DNA from: a virus
Length of the DNA: 40,968 bases
Strand: one strand, 5' to 3'
IMG/VR virus record: IMGVR_UViG_3300042935_000194
Location: 1-40,968 of that record
Shown: piece by piece, positions 20,588 through 30,315 of the stretch
Layout: the number at the start of each line of letters is the position of its first letter
Position numbering within the stretch: the stretch's first letter is position 1
Program-made: the position numbers and the translations under genes
The notes under the pieces: generated by a model
Told to the model about the DNA's origin: nothing
The model's input: the letters and a program-made list of their open reading frames with translations, nothing else
Databases searched by the model: none

Positions 20588-23500
20588 TAATCAATCTCCC
20601 CTGTGCCGCCACGGGCTTTGTCAAGTTCTTTTTCCATGCGTATTTGCAAGTCTTCAAGTTGCTTGTCTAGTGCTTCGTAATCAGGATAGCCTTTACGATC
20701 TTCTTCGCGCTTTGCTTTGCGCATTGCATCTTTAAACTCGCGTTCGACACGCTTTGAAATAACCTCTTGAACAGCTTCGGATTCAATAACGTCGTAGTCA
20801 TACATTTTTAATCCAAATGTTCTGGCTATAGCAAGATTGCTGACAGGTACACCTGTGATGCCTGTTTTCTCATCCAGTATATCGTTTACTGCCTTAAGTT
20901 GGGTAGAACTAATTGCTGGTGGAGTCACGATATCATATGCAAATTTAGCAGCATTTTTAAATTTTTGCCACTCGGTATCCGTCGGTTGATTTAAAGATTT
21001 ACCTGTGTAAGGATTTACACCTATGACTAATCCTGCAATGGCCGAGACTATTGGGCCGCTTGGCGTGACTGCTCCGGGAATCCAAGACTGCCCCATGAAG
21101 CCATTCGGCAAGCCCTTAGCCGCAGACGCCATCGGTACGTAGTCACCAAGACGGTAATACACAGGGTTGTTCTCGTCGCCCATGAACGGGATGCGAATGT
21201 GCATGTAAGGGCCAATGCCAAACATGCGTTCACGGATTTCTTTTGGGCCACGCTTGCGAGTTTCTTCGTCATCGTCACCTGCCGCAGACGCCATGGCTAC
21301 ATCAATGAGGTAGTAAGCCGCCAAGACGTTGGCAATCTTCCAAGGTTGGTGCAACGCAATACGTCCCATAACAGGAGCAATGGCATACGTCCATGACACA
21401 AACGGCAAGAATGACTGGCGTGCAATACGGACTGCTTTAGAGTCGATGTCGTAGTCAAGAAATGCCTTGCGTGCAAAGGTACCCGCGTCGCTGAAGTTCT
21501 CTGCAGTGGGAGTTTTTTCACCACTACGCTCCTGCAATTCGCCGACCTTCTTCATGAACGCGGCTAAACGGAATACGTTATCTTCGGCGGCGTACAGTTC
21601 GGACGCGATGCTATCTAACTTGTTCCCTGCTTTGGCTGCAAGTGCAACGCCCATCTGCGCTTTAGATTTCTCGTACCCAGTAAACATCTTCAGACGTTGC
21701 ATTAGCGACGTATCTGTTGGCTGTGCAAGATTTTCGTTCCATGCCTTGTAGATGGCCTCCTTAACCTCAGCACTTGAATAGTCACCAAGCATCGCACCAG
21801 AGTTCATGAACTGCGACATGATTGCAAGTTCACTTGGTGTCAGAGACTTAGCGTTTAGCTCGTATTTGGTAAACAACTTAGCCGCAGAAGCAATCGTGCT
21901 AACAGGGATGTCATGCATCATCGCCAAAGTGACGTTAGAGGCAATGTTCGTAATGTGCGTGCCGGGGTTATAAACGGTCTTTGCTTTCTTAAACCAACGC
22001 ATAGAAGCGTTGTACGCACGGAACGAAACCAATGGCTTGCGGTCAGCCATGTCAGTCATCGCACTCCACACAGGGCCGGGCATGTATTTGCCAGCTAACG
22101 CGCCGTAAGCTTCTACGTCAGGTATTTTTACCCATGTGTTTGTATTGCGATATAAGTCAGCAATCTGTGGCGTCTTGGCTTCATCCTTAGAAACGCTTAA
22201 CACTTGGTTAGGGTTGGGTGCCCGACCAAAGATTTTCTTAACGGCCTCTAGCGAATCAAACGAAACGCTTAGCTCTGTTGGCTTGCCGTCTTCATAACCC
22301 AGCGTAGACGCGGCTTTAGAGAAGTTGCGTGACGCATAGTTGTTAGCCAGTGCAGCCATGGTGTTACGCATAGCATTAGCAAGCTCAGTGACTTTCTTTT
22401 CAAGGATCGCTTGTTGAGCCGTCATGTTAGATGTGAACTTATAGCCCTCACCTTTCTTGCCGGAGATACGCCACTGACGTGAGGGATCAACAGTAAAGCC
22501 TACGGGATTACCCGTAGTTTCGTAGCCCTTGATAGACATGTACCCTTGCGGGACTTGGGGGCCAGCAGGGTCTTTAATGTTGGGGCCAAACACTTGGTAG
22601 AAGGGGCCTGTGATGTCAACGTCACCGTTTTTATCTACGCCCATCCAGTGCTGAAAACCTTCAATGGTTTCTTCAAAGCGATGCTGCAGACCAATGATCT
22701 CACTGAGCTTACGCGCACCGAATGTGTGGCTTGCAACTTGATTAGTATTGCCTGCAAACAGCAAGGACTCAGAAAATTTAGTGTTCTCAAAGTATGCGCG
22801 GTCTTTAGCTGGAAGCTCAGAGATGTACATCGCCATGCTCTTCTCAATGGAGTCTGCAATTTCTTTGACCTTCGCAACATCTGGTAATTTATCCAGTGCT
22901 TTTTTATCGCCGTCAAGGTAATCAAAGATTGCCTTTGCCTCGTCAGCACTACGTGACTCAACGAAGTTGGCCAACTGCTCCATACGTTGGTAGCCAGTGT
23001 TCTTGTCAACCTTGTACTTCTCCATGAGCTTGCTAGTGAAATCATTAACACCGAAGCGGGAGTTGATATAGGTGATGTAACGCTCTGCAGTTGGAAAGTC
23101 TTTGCGGATTTTGTCTGCTAATTTGCTAGATAGGTCGCCTACTTTTTGAGCACCACGTTGCCAGCCAACTAGGTCGAAAAACAACTTTGTGCTTAAGGCC
23201 GCAGGGGCAACCTTTTTGTTGTAAACAATATAGTCTTGGGCATTAACTTTCCCTTGTGGCGTGCCAGTGCTCTCTACAGCAGCTTCGAGGATGTTGCCCG
23301 TAGCTTCACCTTTCTTGGCAGCGCCAGCAGCTTCAAGGAGCTTAAACGTGTTACCAATTACATCTGCGGCAACAGATGGGCGAACACCGACTAACCGCTG
23401 AACTGTCGTCAGAATGGTTTGCCAGACGTTCTTCGCCGCATCATAGAAAGACTTGGGAGCCTCGGTGCTATCCATAGCTTCTAGTGCGCGACGGAAGTCG

Positions 23501-26500
23501 TTGAGCGTGTTGCCGTAAGAAACCAATTCCAAAACAGCGTCAAGTTCTTTTTTGTCTTTCATCAGTGCTTTGAGCACATCTTGTACACGTTTAGCGTCAG
23601 GGCTTAATTCACCTTTAAAGTTAACGACGCGTTTAAGCGCCGCCTTCAATGCACGGACTTCTGGTGCATTAGGATTCTGATAAATATACCATTGCAATGC
23701 ACCATGCAACGACTCGTGCAATGTGACTGCCGCAGACGCGTCTCGTTGAATATAGACCGTATTGGTTTTAGGATCATAGTAAGGTTTACCCTTAGATATG
23801 AACTCAAGATTTGGTGCGGTGTCGCTATCGTACAAAGACTGAAATACACCCTTGGCAATTGTGCGTTCAAACGGCGTGCCGTGAGTTTGGATGTAGTTCA
23901 ACAAACCAAGAATGCCAGTAGAAGATTCACCTTTGCCAAACTTAGCGTAACCCAAAGCGGCTTTTTCTAGCGGAGTCTGAGTCTCACCGGCAGCAGTCGA
24001 TTCCTTAGAACCACGAATTGGGGTTTGGCGAACAAAAGTTGCGTCAGATTCGCCTTGGAACATATTGTCCTTGGCTGCTCTCCAACCCTGCGACAGCATG
24101 GTGTCCATTTTTAAGAACGCCTGTGCAATACCATCTGCGCCTTCTTGGCCAAAGTCTTCGTTCATACCTTCATCAGTTGTCTGGGTATGCAACTTCTGTT
24201 GCACCATATCTTTGACAAGCTTGACAATAGCTTCAACATCTTTTGCATTGCCGTTAACTGCTTTACCCAAACCAGCAAGGGCGTCACGAGTCTCTCTTAG
24301 TTGATCTAGTGTTGTTCCAACGCGTTGGCTGGTCTTAGCCTTTATTTGCCCACGTTGTTGTGCAGGAGTTTGGCCAGCCAGTTTGGTAGGCTTGTAGATT
24401 GTTTCCCCATTCTCGCCTTTAATTGCACGTTCTGTAGGAATGCCGCGGAGCATGTTGCCACCCGCGTTGCTAAACTTGTAATACGCTTTTGCAAACGCAC
24501 GCACAGCGTCAGCAATCTGTTGCTCTCTGTCACTAATACCATCGACAGTTGCAGAAGGATTTAGCAATGCATCACGGATGTTTCGTAGGGCGCTAACAGT
24601 CAGAGATGTTTTGCCCGGCACAGCTTTTTTGTCAGCGCCTTCTACCCCAGCTTGCAACGGATTGTTTGTAACATTAGTCCGATTTGCAGTTTGAAGTGCC
24701 GCGGTCAAGCCCATTTCATCTTGGTTTTTTTGTTCCGCGGTTTGTCGGTCAGCAACGCGATTAGCGGCTTGCTGCTCTTTGGCAGTTAAAGCACCAGTAA
24801 TTTTTCTACGTTCCGCAGACAACTGCATACCGGCACTACGTAGAGCGCTTTCGCGGTCTTGGTAGTTAGCAATCTCTCGTGCACGACGGGTTCTGCCATC
24901 ATAGGTTTCCTGTGCCTTATTCCAAGCATCAGCTTGTTCTTGGCTAAGCGTTACCTCGGTATCGTTAATCTTTACGACTGATCCAACGGTGATGGGTGCT
25001 TTTTGTTTTTTCGTTTTTGTTTGCTGGGCTTGAGTGGTTTGAGTGCCATCTTTAGTTGCAGGTGTAGTTACAGGAGTTGTGACGGGCGTAGAAGAAACGC
25101 CCTCCGCGACTGGCGCGGAGGGCAAAGGGGCGGCTTCGGCTTCACCGCCCAGAGGAGAAACCGGTGCAGGCGCTGTAATAGGACGATCAGAAAGTTGGCT
25201 TGTTGGCCCAGTAAGCGATTCTTGGGGACTTGGCCTGTCCATGCGCATGTTGCTAAATGGAGCGGCGCGTTGTGGCACAAGGGATGTGCGGGCAACGGGT
25301 TGTATTTCTGTAGGTGTGATAGGTTGCATCACATCTGGGTTCATGATTCGGTCAAAGTCCGCTTTTGTCCCGACACCTTGTTGGGCGTCAAACATGGCTT
25401 GTACGGCGGTACCGAGTTGCATTGCTTGCGCAAGCGGAGCCTCTTGTTGATTGGTTTCTGTCTCCAGATTGCTGACAAGCCCACGGGCTTGATCGCCAAC
25501 ATCCTGAATGTTTAGCAACTGATCGCCGCGCTTACCAACAAAGTTTTGCCAACTCTTACCAACTTCCTTAACGGCTTCTAGACCTTGTTCTTTGCGTGCT
25601 AGCAAATCTTGGTATTGCCCGCCGACGTCTTGCGCGGTCATGAACGAAGACAAACGCTTCGACGCATCGGCCTCAGACATTGGACGGCCAGCAGCCATCC
25701 GTTTATCGAACTCAGCTTGTGTATCCACTTCAGAAAGTTTACGCCCATCCACATCTGTTTGAGTTTGTGTCAGGTCTTTTGGCGTTTCTTCAAGGTCTTT
25801 TAATGCAGCATTGCGTTGGTCTTCGAGCGCCAACTGCTCTGTAAACCATGCGCCAACATCCGTTGCAGGGATGTTTTGTCTACGTGCTTCTTTAACTACA
25901 GCTTCAAATGCCTGTGCGCGAATTTCAGGAGGAGCGTCCTCGCCCAACGCGGCTTTTAAAGATTCTGCTCGACGAGCACGGGAGGCGTGACCGCCCAATG
26001 CAAATGGGCCAAGCAACATTGTCAGACCCGCACCGCCCAACGCTGACTGCCGTGCAATCTCATAGGGATTCTCGTCACCTGCCGCGCCATATGCACGTTC
26101 GACAGCGTATGTACCCAAATCCTGAGCAACTTCAGTACTGGGTTGCACTAACATGTTAATACCCATGCTTTTTGCAAAAGGCTTCAGGACACTGGTATCA
26201 GTCATCCTTGCCGCAACACCAGCAGTAGTGCGTTCACCCATCCCCAATAAGGGAGATAGCCCTTTGATAGCACGGCCGCCAACGAATGTAGCCGCACCTT
26301 CACCAACACCCTGAATAAGACCGACACGGCGAGCAGCAGCAGTGGCTGCGCTTTCGTCGCCAGTTTGATTCAAAACCTTTTCGTAGGTTTCTTGTGCAGA
26401 CGATGTACCAAACAACAACGCGGCAGCGGCAGGGGCGGCAACTTGCCCGCCGGGAACAAACGCTAAAGGTAGAGTCGCCGCCACAGGAGCCAAGCCACGA

Positions 26501-26850
26501 GCACCCATAGTAAGTGCTTCGCCGACAAGACCACGACCACGGTTATCGGGAATATATGCAGGAGCACGGGCTTCTGCCGCTTGCGACATTTCACGGCCGT
26601 ACTCAGGTGCAACACCGGTGTACTGAAGGCCCTGTCCAACCATCTTGGGTAGGTCAACTACTGCACCGCCTACAGCCTGACGACCCATCTCCGCTAGCGT
26701 GCCACGAGGCTTAAAGCCTAAATAGCTTGCCGTAGATTCAAAACTCTTGCCAACGCGCCCTGCGTAATCGCGAATTAACTCGTCATCAGACAGGTCACGC
26801 ATGGAGGACGGCACTGCCGCCCGCAAGTCTTCAAGGTTATAAATCGGCAT
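20587..26850 (-). CDS. Giant polyvalent, internal-virion-type protein with HExxH motif
   Basis: A 2087-residue protein. The N-terminus has a Gly/Ala-rich, weakly hydrophobic stretch (about 115-150, GARGLAPVAATLPLAF) that could insert in membrane. A Gln/Glu-rich helical region (about 330-520), a Pro/Thr-rich linker (about 540-640), and a second helical block follow. HESLH at 1045-1049 is a zinc-protease-type motif. The last ~500 residues resemble the LPD38-type polyvalent-protein domain (recalled), with hydrophobic segments around FVSWTYAIAP and IVSAIAGLVIG. Such proteins are packed in the capsid and ejected with the DNA. RBS GGAG. Peptidase activity is inferred from the motif only. Confidence 0.8.
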   Translation of the reverse strand: MPIYNLEDLRAAVPSSMRDLSDDELIRDYAGRVGKSFESTASYLGFKPRGTLAEMGRQAVGGAVVDLPKMVGQGLQYTGVAPEYGREMSQAAEARAPAYIPDNRGRGLVGEALTMGARGLAPVAATLPLAFVPGGQVAAPAAAALLFGTSSAQETYEKVLNQTGDESAATAAARRVGLIQGVGEGAATFVGGRAIKGLSPLLGMGERTTAGVAARMTDTSVLKPFAKSMGINMLVQPSTEVAQDLGTYAVERAYGAAGDENPYEIARQSALGGAGLTMLLGPFALGGHASRARRAESLKAALGEDAPPEIRAQAFEAVVKEARRQNIPATDVGAWFTEQLALEDQRNAALKDLEETPKDLTQTQTDVDGRKLSEVDTQAEFDKRMAAGRPMSEADASKRLSSFMTAQDVGGQYQDLLARKEQGLEAVKEVGKSWQNFVGKRGDQLLNIQDVGDQARGLVSNLETETNQQEAPLAQAMQLGTAVQAMFDAQQGVGTKADFDRIMNPDVMQPITPTEIQPVARTSLVPQRAAPFSNMRMDRPSPQESLTGPTSQLSDRPITAPAPVSPLGGEAEAAPLPSAPVAEGVSSTPVTTPVTTPATKDGTQTTQAQQTKTKKQKAPITVGSVVKINDTEVTLSQEQADAWNKAQETYDGRTRRAREIANYQDRESALRSAGMQLSAERRKITGALTAKEQQAANRVADRQTAEQKNQDEMGLTAALQTANRTNVTNNPLQAGVEGADKKAVPGKTSLTVSALRNIRDALLNPSATVDGISDREQQIADAVRAFAKAYYKFSNAGGNMLRGIPTERAIKGENGETIYKPTKLAGQTPAQQRGQIKAKTSQRVGTTLDQLRETRDALAGLGKAVNGNAKDVEAIVKLVKDMVQQKLHTQTTDEGMNEDFGQEGADGIAQAFLKMDTMLSQGWRAAKDNMFQGESDATFVRQTPIRGSKESTAAGETQTPLEKAALGYAKFGKGESSTGILGLLNYIQTHGTPFERTIAKGVFQSLYDSDTAPNLEFISKGKPYYDPKTNTVYIQRDASAAVTLHESLHGALQWYIYQNPNAPEVRALKAALKRVVNFKGELSPDAKRVQDVLKALMKDKKELDAVLELVSYGNTLNDFRRALEAMDSTEAPKSFYDAAKNVWQTILTTVQRLVGVRPSVAADVIGNTFKLLEAAGAAKKGEATGNILEAAVESTGTPQGKVNAQDYIVYNKKVAPAALSTKLFFDLVGWQRGAQKVGDLSSKLADKIRKDFPTAERYITYINSRFGVNDFTSKLMEKYKVDKNTGYQRMEQLANFVESRSADEAKAIFDYLDGDKKALDKLPDVAKVKEIADSIEKSMAMYISELPAKDRAYFENTKFSESLLFAGNTNQVASHTFGARKLSEIIGLQHRFEETIEGFQHWMGVDKNGDVDITGPFYQVFGPNIKDPAGPQVPQGYMSIKGYETTGNPVGFTVDPSRQWRISGKKGEGYKFTSNMTAQQAILEKKVTELANAMRNTMAALANNYASRNFSKAASTLGYEDGKPTELSVSFDSLEAVKKIFGRAPNPNQVLSVSKDEAKTPQIADLYRNTNTWVKIPDVEAYGALAGKYMPGPVWSAMTDMADRKPLVSFRAYNASMRWFKKAKTVYNPGTHITNIASNVTLAMMHDIPVSTIASAAKLFTKYELNAKSLTPSELAIMSQFMNSGAMLGDYSSAEVKEAIYKAWNENLAQPTDTSLMQRLKMFTGYEKSKAQMGVALAAKAGNKLDSIASELYAAEDNVFRLAAFMKKVGELQERSGEKTPTAENFSDAGTFARKAFLDYDIDSKAVRIARQSFLPFVSWTYAIAPVMGRIALHQPWKIANVLAAYYLIDVAMASAAGDDDEETRKRGPKEIRERMFGIGPYMHIRIPFMGDENNPVYYRLGDYVPMASAAKGLPNGFMGQSWIPGAVTPSGPIVSAIAGLVIGVNPYTGKSLNQPTDTEWQKFKNAAKFAYDIVTPPAISSTQLKAVNDILDEKTGITGVPVSNLAIARTFGLKMYDYDVIESEAVQEVISKRVEREFKDAMRKAKREEDRKGYPDYEALDKQLEDLQIRMEKELDKARGGTGEID
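25099..25123. repeat. Perfect GC-rich inverted repeat inside the giant gene
   Basis: GCCCTCCGCG pairs with CGCGGAGGGC around a five-base loop, ten perfect pairs. It falls in the codons of the Ala/Pro linker near residue 580. On the - strand it is followed by GTTTCTTC, a weak T-rich tail. A second, shorter GC arm pair (GGGGCGG/CCGCCC) lies next to it. Confidence 0.75.
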
Positions 26851-26862
26851 TGTCGCTCCAGA

Positions 26863-28599
26863 TTATCGACGTGGCAGTAAGTCATCATACCAAGGTCTCT
26901 CTAACCCTGTATTACCGCCTAAAAACTGATAGCCTAATTTATTCAATTCACTGATGGACATAACTCTTGTTGTGCCGTCTGGCATTTCAACGCTATACCC
27001 TGTATTACCTGCTCGACCTAGAAGTTTCGTATTGCCTGTGTTTAAGGCAGGGGCAGACGAAGTTTTAGTTAGCCCTTGCGCAGATGCAGGTGCGGCAGGA
27101 GCAGGAGCAGGGCTACCTTCATATGGATTAGCACCTAGGCTAACACCACCAGCCGACTGCGCCGCACGTTCACGCACAGTGCGGAGAAGGTGGCTAACGC
27201 CCATCTGTTCGGCCATAGCGTCTTTCTCACCACCGGGCAGACGTGCATTGCGGGGCTCAACCAGCCACTTGTTATACGCCTCAAGCTGTGCTTTTTCCAC
27301 TTCGTCCATGGCTTTAGGAGCTTTGCCTTCTGGCGATACGCGAAGCTGAGCACCGGGTTTTGCAACCAACATGTTGTATTGCTTCTCAAGAGCTCTGCCC
27401 TTGGGCCCGTTCTGTTCAGCTTCAGTAAGCGCTGCGAAGTCTGTCATCAGCTTTTTAGCTTCTTTGGTATTTGCTGCAAGCTCGTCCAAGTCTTTTATTT
27501 GTCTATTGACTAAATTACCACGAATTGCATTGAGCCCAGACGTAGACGTAGAAGCAGCAGAAGCTGCTTTAGATGCGGCAATGGCTGCTTCGGTTTTGCC
27601 AAGGTTAAGCATCCAAGAACCAATGGTTTCAGGCTCAGTAGCTTGTCTGTTCAGGTACTCCGTGGCCATTGCTTCATTTTTAAACGTCTGAGTGCCTGTG
27701 ATGCGCTGGGTCGCCTTGTCAATAAAGTTTAGCGTGACGGCACCGCCCTTACCGGGCACGATAGCTAAATCGGTTTTATCATCAAAATCGGGGTCAGTGT
27801 TATACAATGTGCCCAACTGAGTAAGATTCTTACCTTTCAGCTTGTCTTTTATATTGAGCACAAAGTCTTTCTGCTCATCTTCCTTGATTCCTAACCGAGT
27901 ATTAACTGTCTTTCTCCATTGATCTGGAGTAAATTTAAACTGCTTAAACGCGGCGTCTTTCAGTTCTTGCGTAGTAGCGTTAGGATTTTCAGCGGCAAAA
28001 GCCGCAAAATTAGTAGCTTGTTCTGCCTCTGCTTCAACGCGTTTAGCGCCTTTAATTTGAATGCCGGTAAGATCACGTTGTTGAGCCTGACTAGCAATCT
28101 GGCCTTCCATACTTTGTAACTGCAAGGGGCGGTATTTGGCGTTAAATTCAGCCTCCTCCGCTTGCTGTTGTAATAATGCAGCTCCTCGATAATCCCCACT
28201 GGCACCGACAGCGCGAGCCGCGGCTTGTGCTTGCAGCCCCCGAATTTGCGCAGGCGAAAATTGACCTGCAACAGCTTGGTCGCCGTATCGCTGAATTTGC
28301 TGTGGAGCAAAGTTAGTAGAGGCTTCAGGCATATCACCCGAACCTAAATTAAGCCCTGTTGGAGTATAGCGAAGCGTGGGAGTTCCGCCTTCAGAACCGG
28401 GAACAGCTTCAATGTTGTATGCATCTCCTAAACCTTGCATTCGGCGCATCTCCGCCATATCTGCGGATGTATAACCAAAGCCGGACGTAGGAGCTTTATA
28501 GGCTTCAGCCAGTTGCTCTTTTAGTCTATCTTCTTCGCGCATCTTAAGGCCGCGCTCAACTGCTTGTGCTCCAACTTGGAATCCTGATGCGAAACCCAT
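26863..28599 (-). CDS. Internal virion-type protein, Gln/Ala-rich helical
   Basis: A 578-residue protein. The start MGFASGFQVGAQAVERGLK is typical of phage internal virion or ejection proteins encoded just before a giant polyvalent gene (recalled). The body is rich in Ala, Gln, Glu and Lys with long helices (about 115-240 and 340-470). A Pro/Ala-rich region near 500-520 leads to a small beta C-terminal domain with TGYSVEMPDG. GGAGG before the ATG lies in the last codons of the upstream gene. No enzyme motif. Confidence 0.75.
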   Translation of the reverse strand: MGFASGFQVGAQAVERGLKMREEDRLKEQLAEAYKAPTSGFGYTSADMAEMRRMQGLGDAYNIEAVPGSEGGTPTLRYTPTGLNLGSGDMPEASTNFAPQQIQRYGDQAVAGQFSPAQIRGLQAQAAARAVGASGDYRGAALLQQQAEEAEFNAKYRPLQLQSMEGQIASQAQQRDLTGIQIKGAKRVEAEAEQATNFAAFAAENPNATTQELKDAAFKQFKFTPDQWRKTVNTRLGIKEDEQKDFVLNIKDKLKGKNLTQLGTLYNTDPDFDDKTDLAIVPGKGGAVTLNFIDKATQRITGTQTFKNEAMATEYLNRQATEPETIGSWMLNLGKTEAAIAASKAASAASTSTSGLNAIRGNLVNRQIKDLDELAANTKEAKKLMTDFAALTEAEQNGPKGRALEKQYNMLVAKPGAQLRVSPEGKAPKAMDEVEKAQLEAYNKWLVEPRNARLPGGEKDAMAEQMGVSHLLRTVRERAAQSAGGVSLGANPYEGSPAPAPAAPASAQGLTKTSSAPALNTGNTKLLGRAGNTGYSVEMPDGTTRVMSISELNKLGYQFLGGNTGLERPWYDDLLPRR

Positions 28600-28600
28600 A

Positions 28601-29551
28601 TTAAACCTCCACCATTTCGATGCCTAGACCGGCGTAGTTAACTGCTTTATAACCATCAGGCAGTGTAAAAACCATGTCAGGAAATTTCTTCTCGACGTCG
28701 TCAGCCATTACACCCAAGAAACGTTTGCCTGAACCGCCAATGTATTCAAATTCGTAAAGCGGCAGCATGGTGCGCTCATCGCGACCAACCAACTCAATGT
28801 TTTCTTTTAGGCGACGATCAGAATATTTAAGCCCACCAGTAACTGCGGCACCTACCAAAGCACCTGTAACTTCACCTTGAGCGTTTAAACCAGTATTAAA
28901 CTGGCTAGTCTGGTTAGTAAGAATATTGCCGTAGGTTTGTCCCGATTGCTGCATACCTTGCTGAAACTGCGAGCCGGGAGCCATAGATGTATTGATGCCC
29001 GCAGAACCTGCACCTGTAGCACCTTGGTAGGCAGCAGTAGAAGCACCTGCCAAATTACGGCCAAGACCGGTAACATCAAGGCGACGGGCAAATCCAATCT
29101 GTTCAGCTTGGTTACGGGCACCTGTCATGGCATTGGCACGCTGAGCGGCAAGGCCAAGATTAGATTGGTTAGCCATCGACATTGCTCGACCAGAGGCAGG
29201 GTTTACCCCCATAGATGCTTGAGCTCGTTGGGAGGCTTGTTGAGTTACGCCAAAAGCACGACCGGCTGCAGCAGAAGCATCGCGAGCTAAACCTTCGCGG
29301 TAGTCTTCGGTATTAAATCGTTCAGCATCTCGGACAAGCCCCTGCTCTAACGGCCTAAACGTTTGCCGTTGGTAGTCGTAGTAATCTTGACCTTGCTGCA
29401 TTTGTTGCTGCTGTGCGGCCATTTGTTGAGCGGCTACTTGACGGGCAAGGGGAGCCATCTCTGCGTATTGTTGTTTAGCAAAGTCTAACTGCTCACGCCC
29501 AATCTGTTGCATTGGGGTGTAGTCTGGTGCTGGTTGTGATTTTCCGCCCAT
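28601..29551 (-). CDS. Virion protein ending in a Peptidase_S74 (intramolecular chaperone) domain
   Basis: A 316-residue protein. Residues 1-60 are Gln-rich and helical, 60-235 are Ala/Gly/Gln-rich low-complexity helix and loop, and the last 73 residues are an S74 domain: SDRRLKENI at 244-252 with the Ser244-Lys249 catalytic pair and a late PDGYKAVNY. S74 domains usually trimerise fibre proteins and cut themselves off. Here the partner part looks like an internal or connector virion protein instead. AGGAG precedes the ATG. It is followed two bases later by the 26863-28599 gene. Confidence 0.85.
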   Translation of the reverse strand: MGGKSQPAPDYTPMQQIGREQLDFAKQQYAEMAPLARQVAAQQMAAQQQQMQQGQDYYDYQRQTFRPLEQGLVRDAERFNTEDYREGLARDASAAAGRAFGVTQQASQRAQASMGVNPASGRAMSMANQSNLGLAAQRANAMTGARNQAEQIGFARRLDVTGLGRNLAGASTAAYQGATGAGSAGINTSMAPGSQFQQGMQQSGQTYGNILTNQTSQFNTGLNAQGEVTGALVGAAVTGGLKYSDRRLKENIELVGRDERTMLPLYEFEYIGGSGKRFLGVMADDVEKKFPDMVFTLPDGYKAVNYAGLGIEMVEV

Positions 29552-29554
29552 AAT

Positions 29555-29971
29555 TTACTCCTTGTGCAGCCAACGACAGTTGTCGGGCCGCATTACCAAA
29601 ATCTGCATATCAGCGCCGGGTGCGCCGTCTTTCATTACAAACTCTTCCTCAAACCCAAGATGCTTGTCAAACGCAATAATGGAGGGTTCATTTGTGGGTA
29701 CCATGCCGGTCAATCGTTTTAATTTACAGTGGTTAAAGGCGTAGTCACAGACGTGATGAAACAACGGCACAAGAAGTTTTGTGTGTTGAGAAACAGCAAT
29801 GTGACATGTAGCATTTGATCCATTGTAGTTATTGATGACTACTCCTGCAATAACATCTTCTCCACGAATAACGCCTAAAGCATAAAAAGAACCCCAACTG
29901 GAGTCCTGTCCCGTCTTAGCGGCTACCCAATCCCCTATACGTTCTTTCTGGTCAAAGACAAGTTCTGCCAT
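29555..29971 (-). CDS. GNAT-family acetyltransferase
   Basis: About 138 residues from the ATG at 29971 (MAELVFDQKERIG); the frame opens at 30028 but that part overlaps the upstream gene. It shows WGSFYALGVIRGEDVIAGVV, NYNGSNATCHIAV, the KRLTGMVP strand, ...AFDKHLGFEEEF and a final CRWL. This matches phage GNAT proteins found among structural genes. Substrate unknown; modification of host proteins or cell surface is possible. The RBS for 29971 is weak, so the start is less certain. Confidence 0.8.
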   Translation of the reverse strand: MAELVFDQKERIGDWVAAKTGQDSSWGSFYALGVIRGEDVIAGVVINNYNGSNATCHIAVSQHTKLLVPLFHHVCDYAFNHCKLKRLTGMVPTNEPSIIAFDKHLGFEEEFVMKDGAPGADMQILVMRPDNCRWLHKE

Positions 29972-29991
29972 CTGCGTATTATGACTTATTC

Positions 29992-30315
29992 TTAGGGTTT
30001 TGGATACTTTGCTTTGACAGCTAAACACGCAGCAATGTAGGTATCAATTTGAGCTTGGTCTCCTTTGACAACCCCATCTAAGTAGTCAGCCATAGGAGGG
30101 TACTCGGCTTCACGCTGAATACGATAATCTGAGATGCTGGTTACAGTTTTAACGCATTTACCATCTACTATAGCAATGTTGACGTTAACGCGAGTATATG
30201 GTTTTGTGAGGTTTAAAATTTCTATGTATTCAACATAACTATCATCAAACTTAACCGTACTTGGGCCAGAAATTATTTGCCCGTTTTCAACTTTAACCCA
30301 TTGTGTTTCTTGCAT
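29992..30315 (-). CDS. Tail-fibre-associated small protein
   Basis: A 107-residue protein. The N-terminal half is beta-rich (VKVENGQIISGPSTV); the C-terminal half has REAEYPPMADYLDGVVKGD and ends in KAKYPKP. The RxAEYPP...LD motif is common at the C-terminus of phage fibre or fibre-assembly proteins (recalled). Its ATG overlaps the stop of the tail-tip/fibre gene, supporting a linked role. Confidence 0.65.
   Translation of the reverse strand: MQETQWVKVENGQIISGPSTVKFDDSYVEYIEILNLTKPYTRVNVNIAIVDGKCVKTVTSISDYRIQREAEYPPMADYLDGVVKGDQAQIDTYIAACLAVKAKYPKP

Noticed and set aside
22501-22516. TACGGGATTACCCGTA as another palindrome copy
   Set aside because: Half sites are in the opposite arrangement, it is a stem with an ATTA loop inside coding sequence, and it does not match the consensus.
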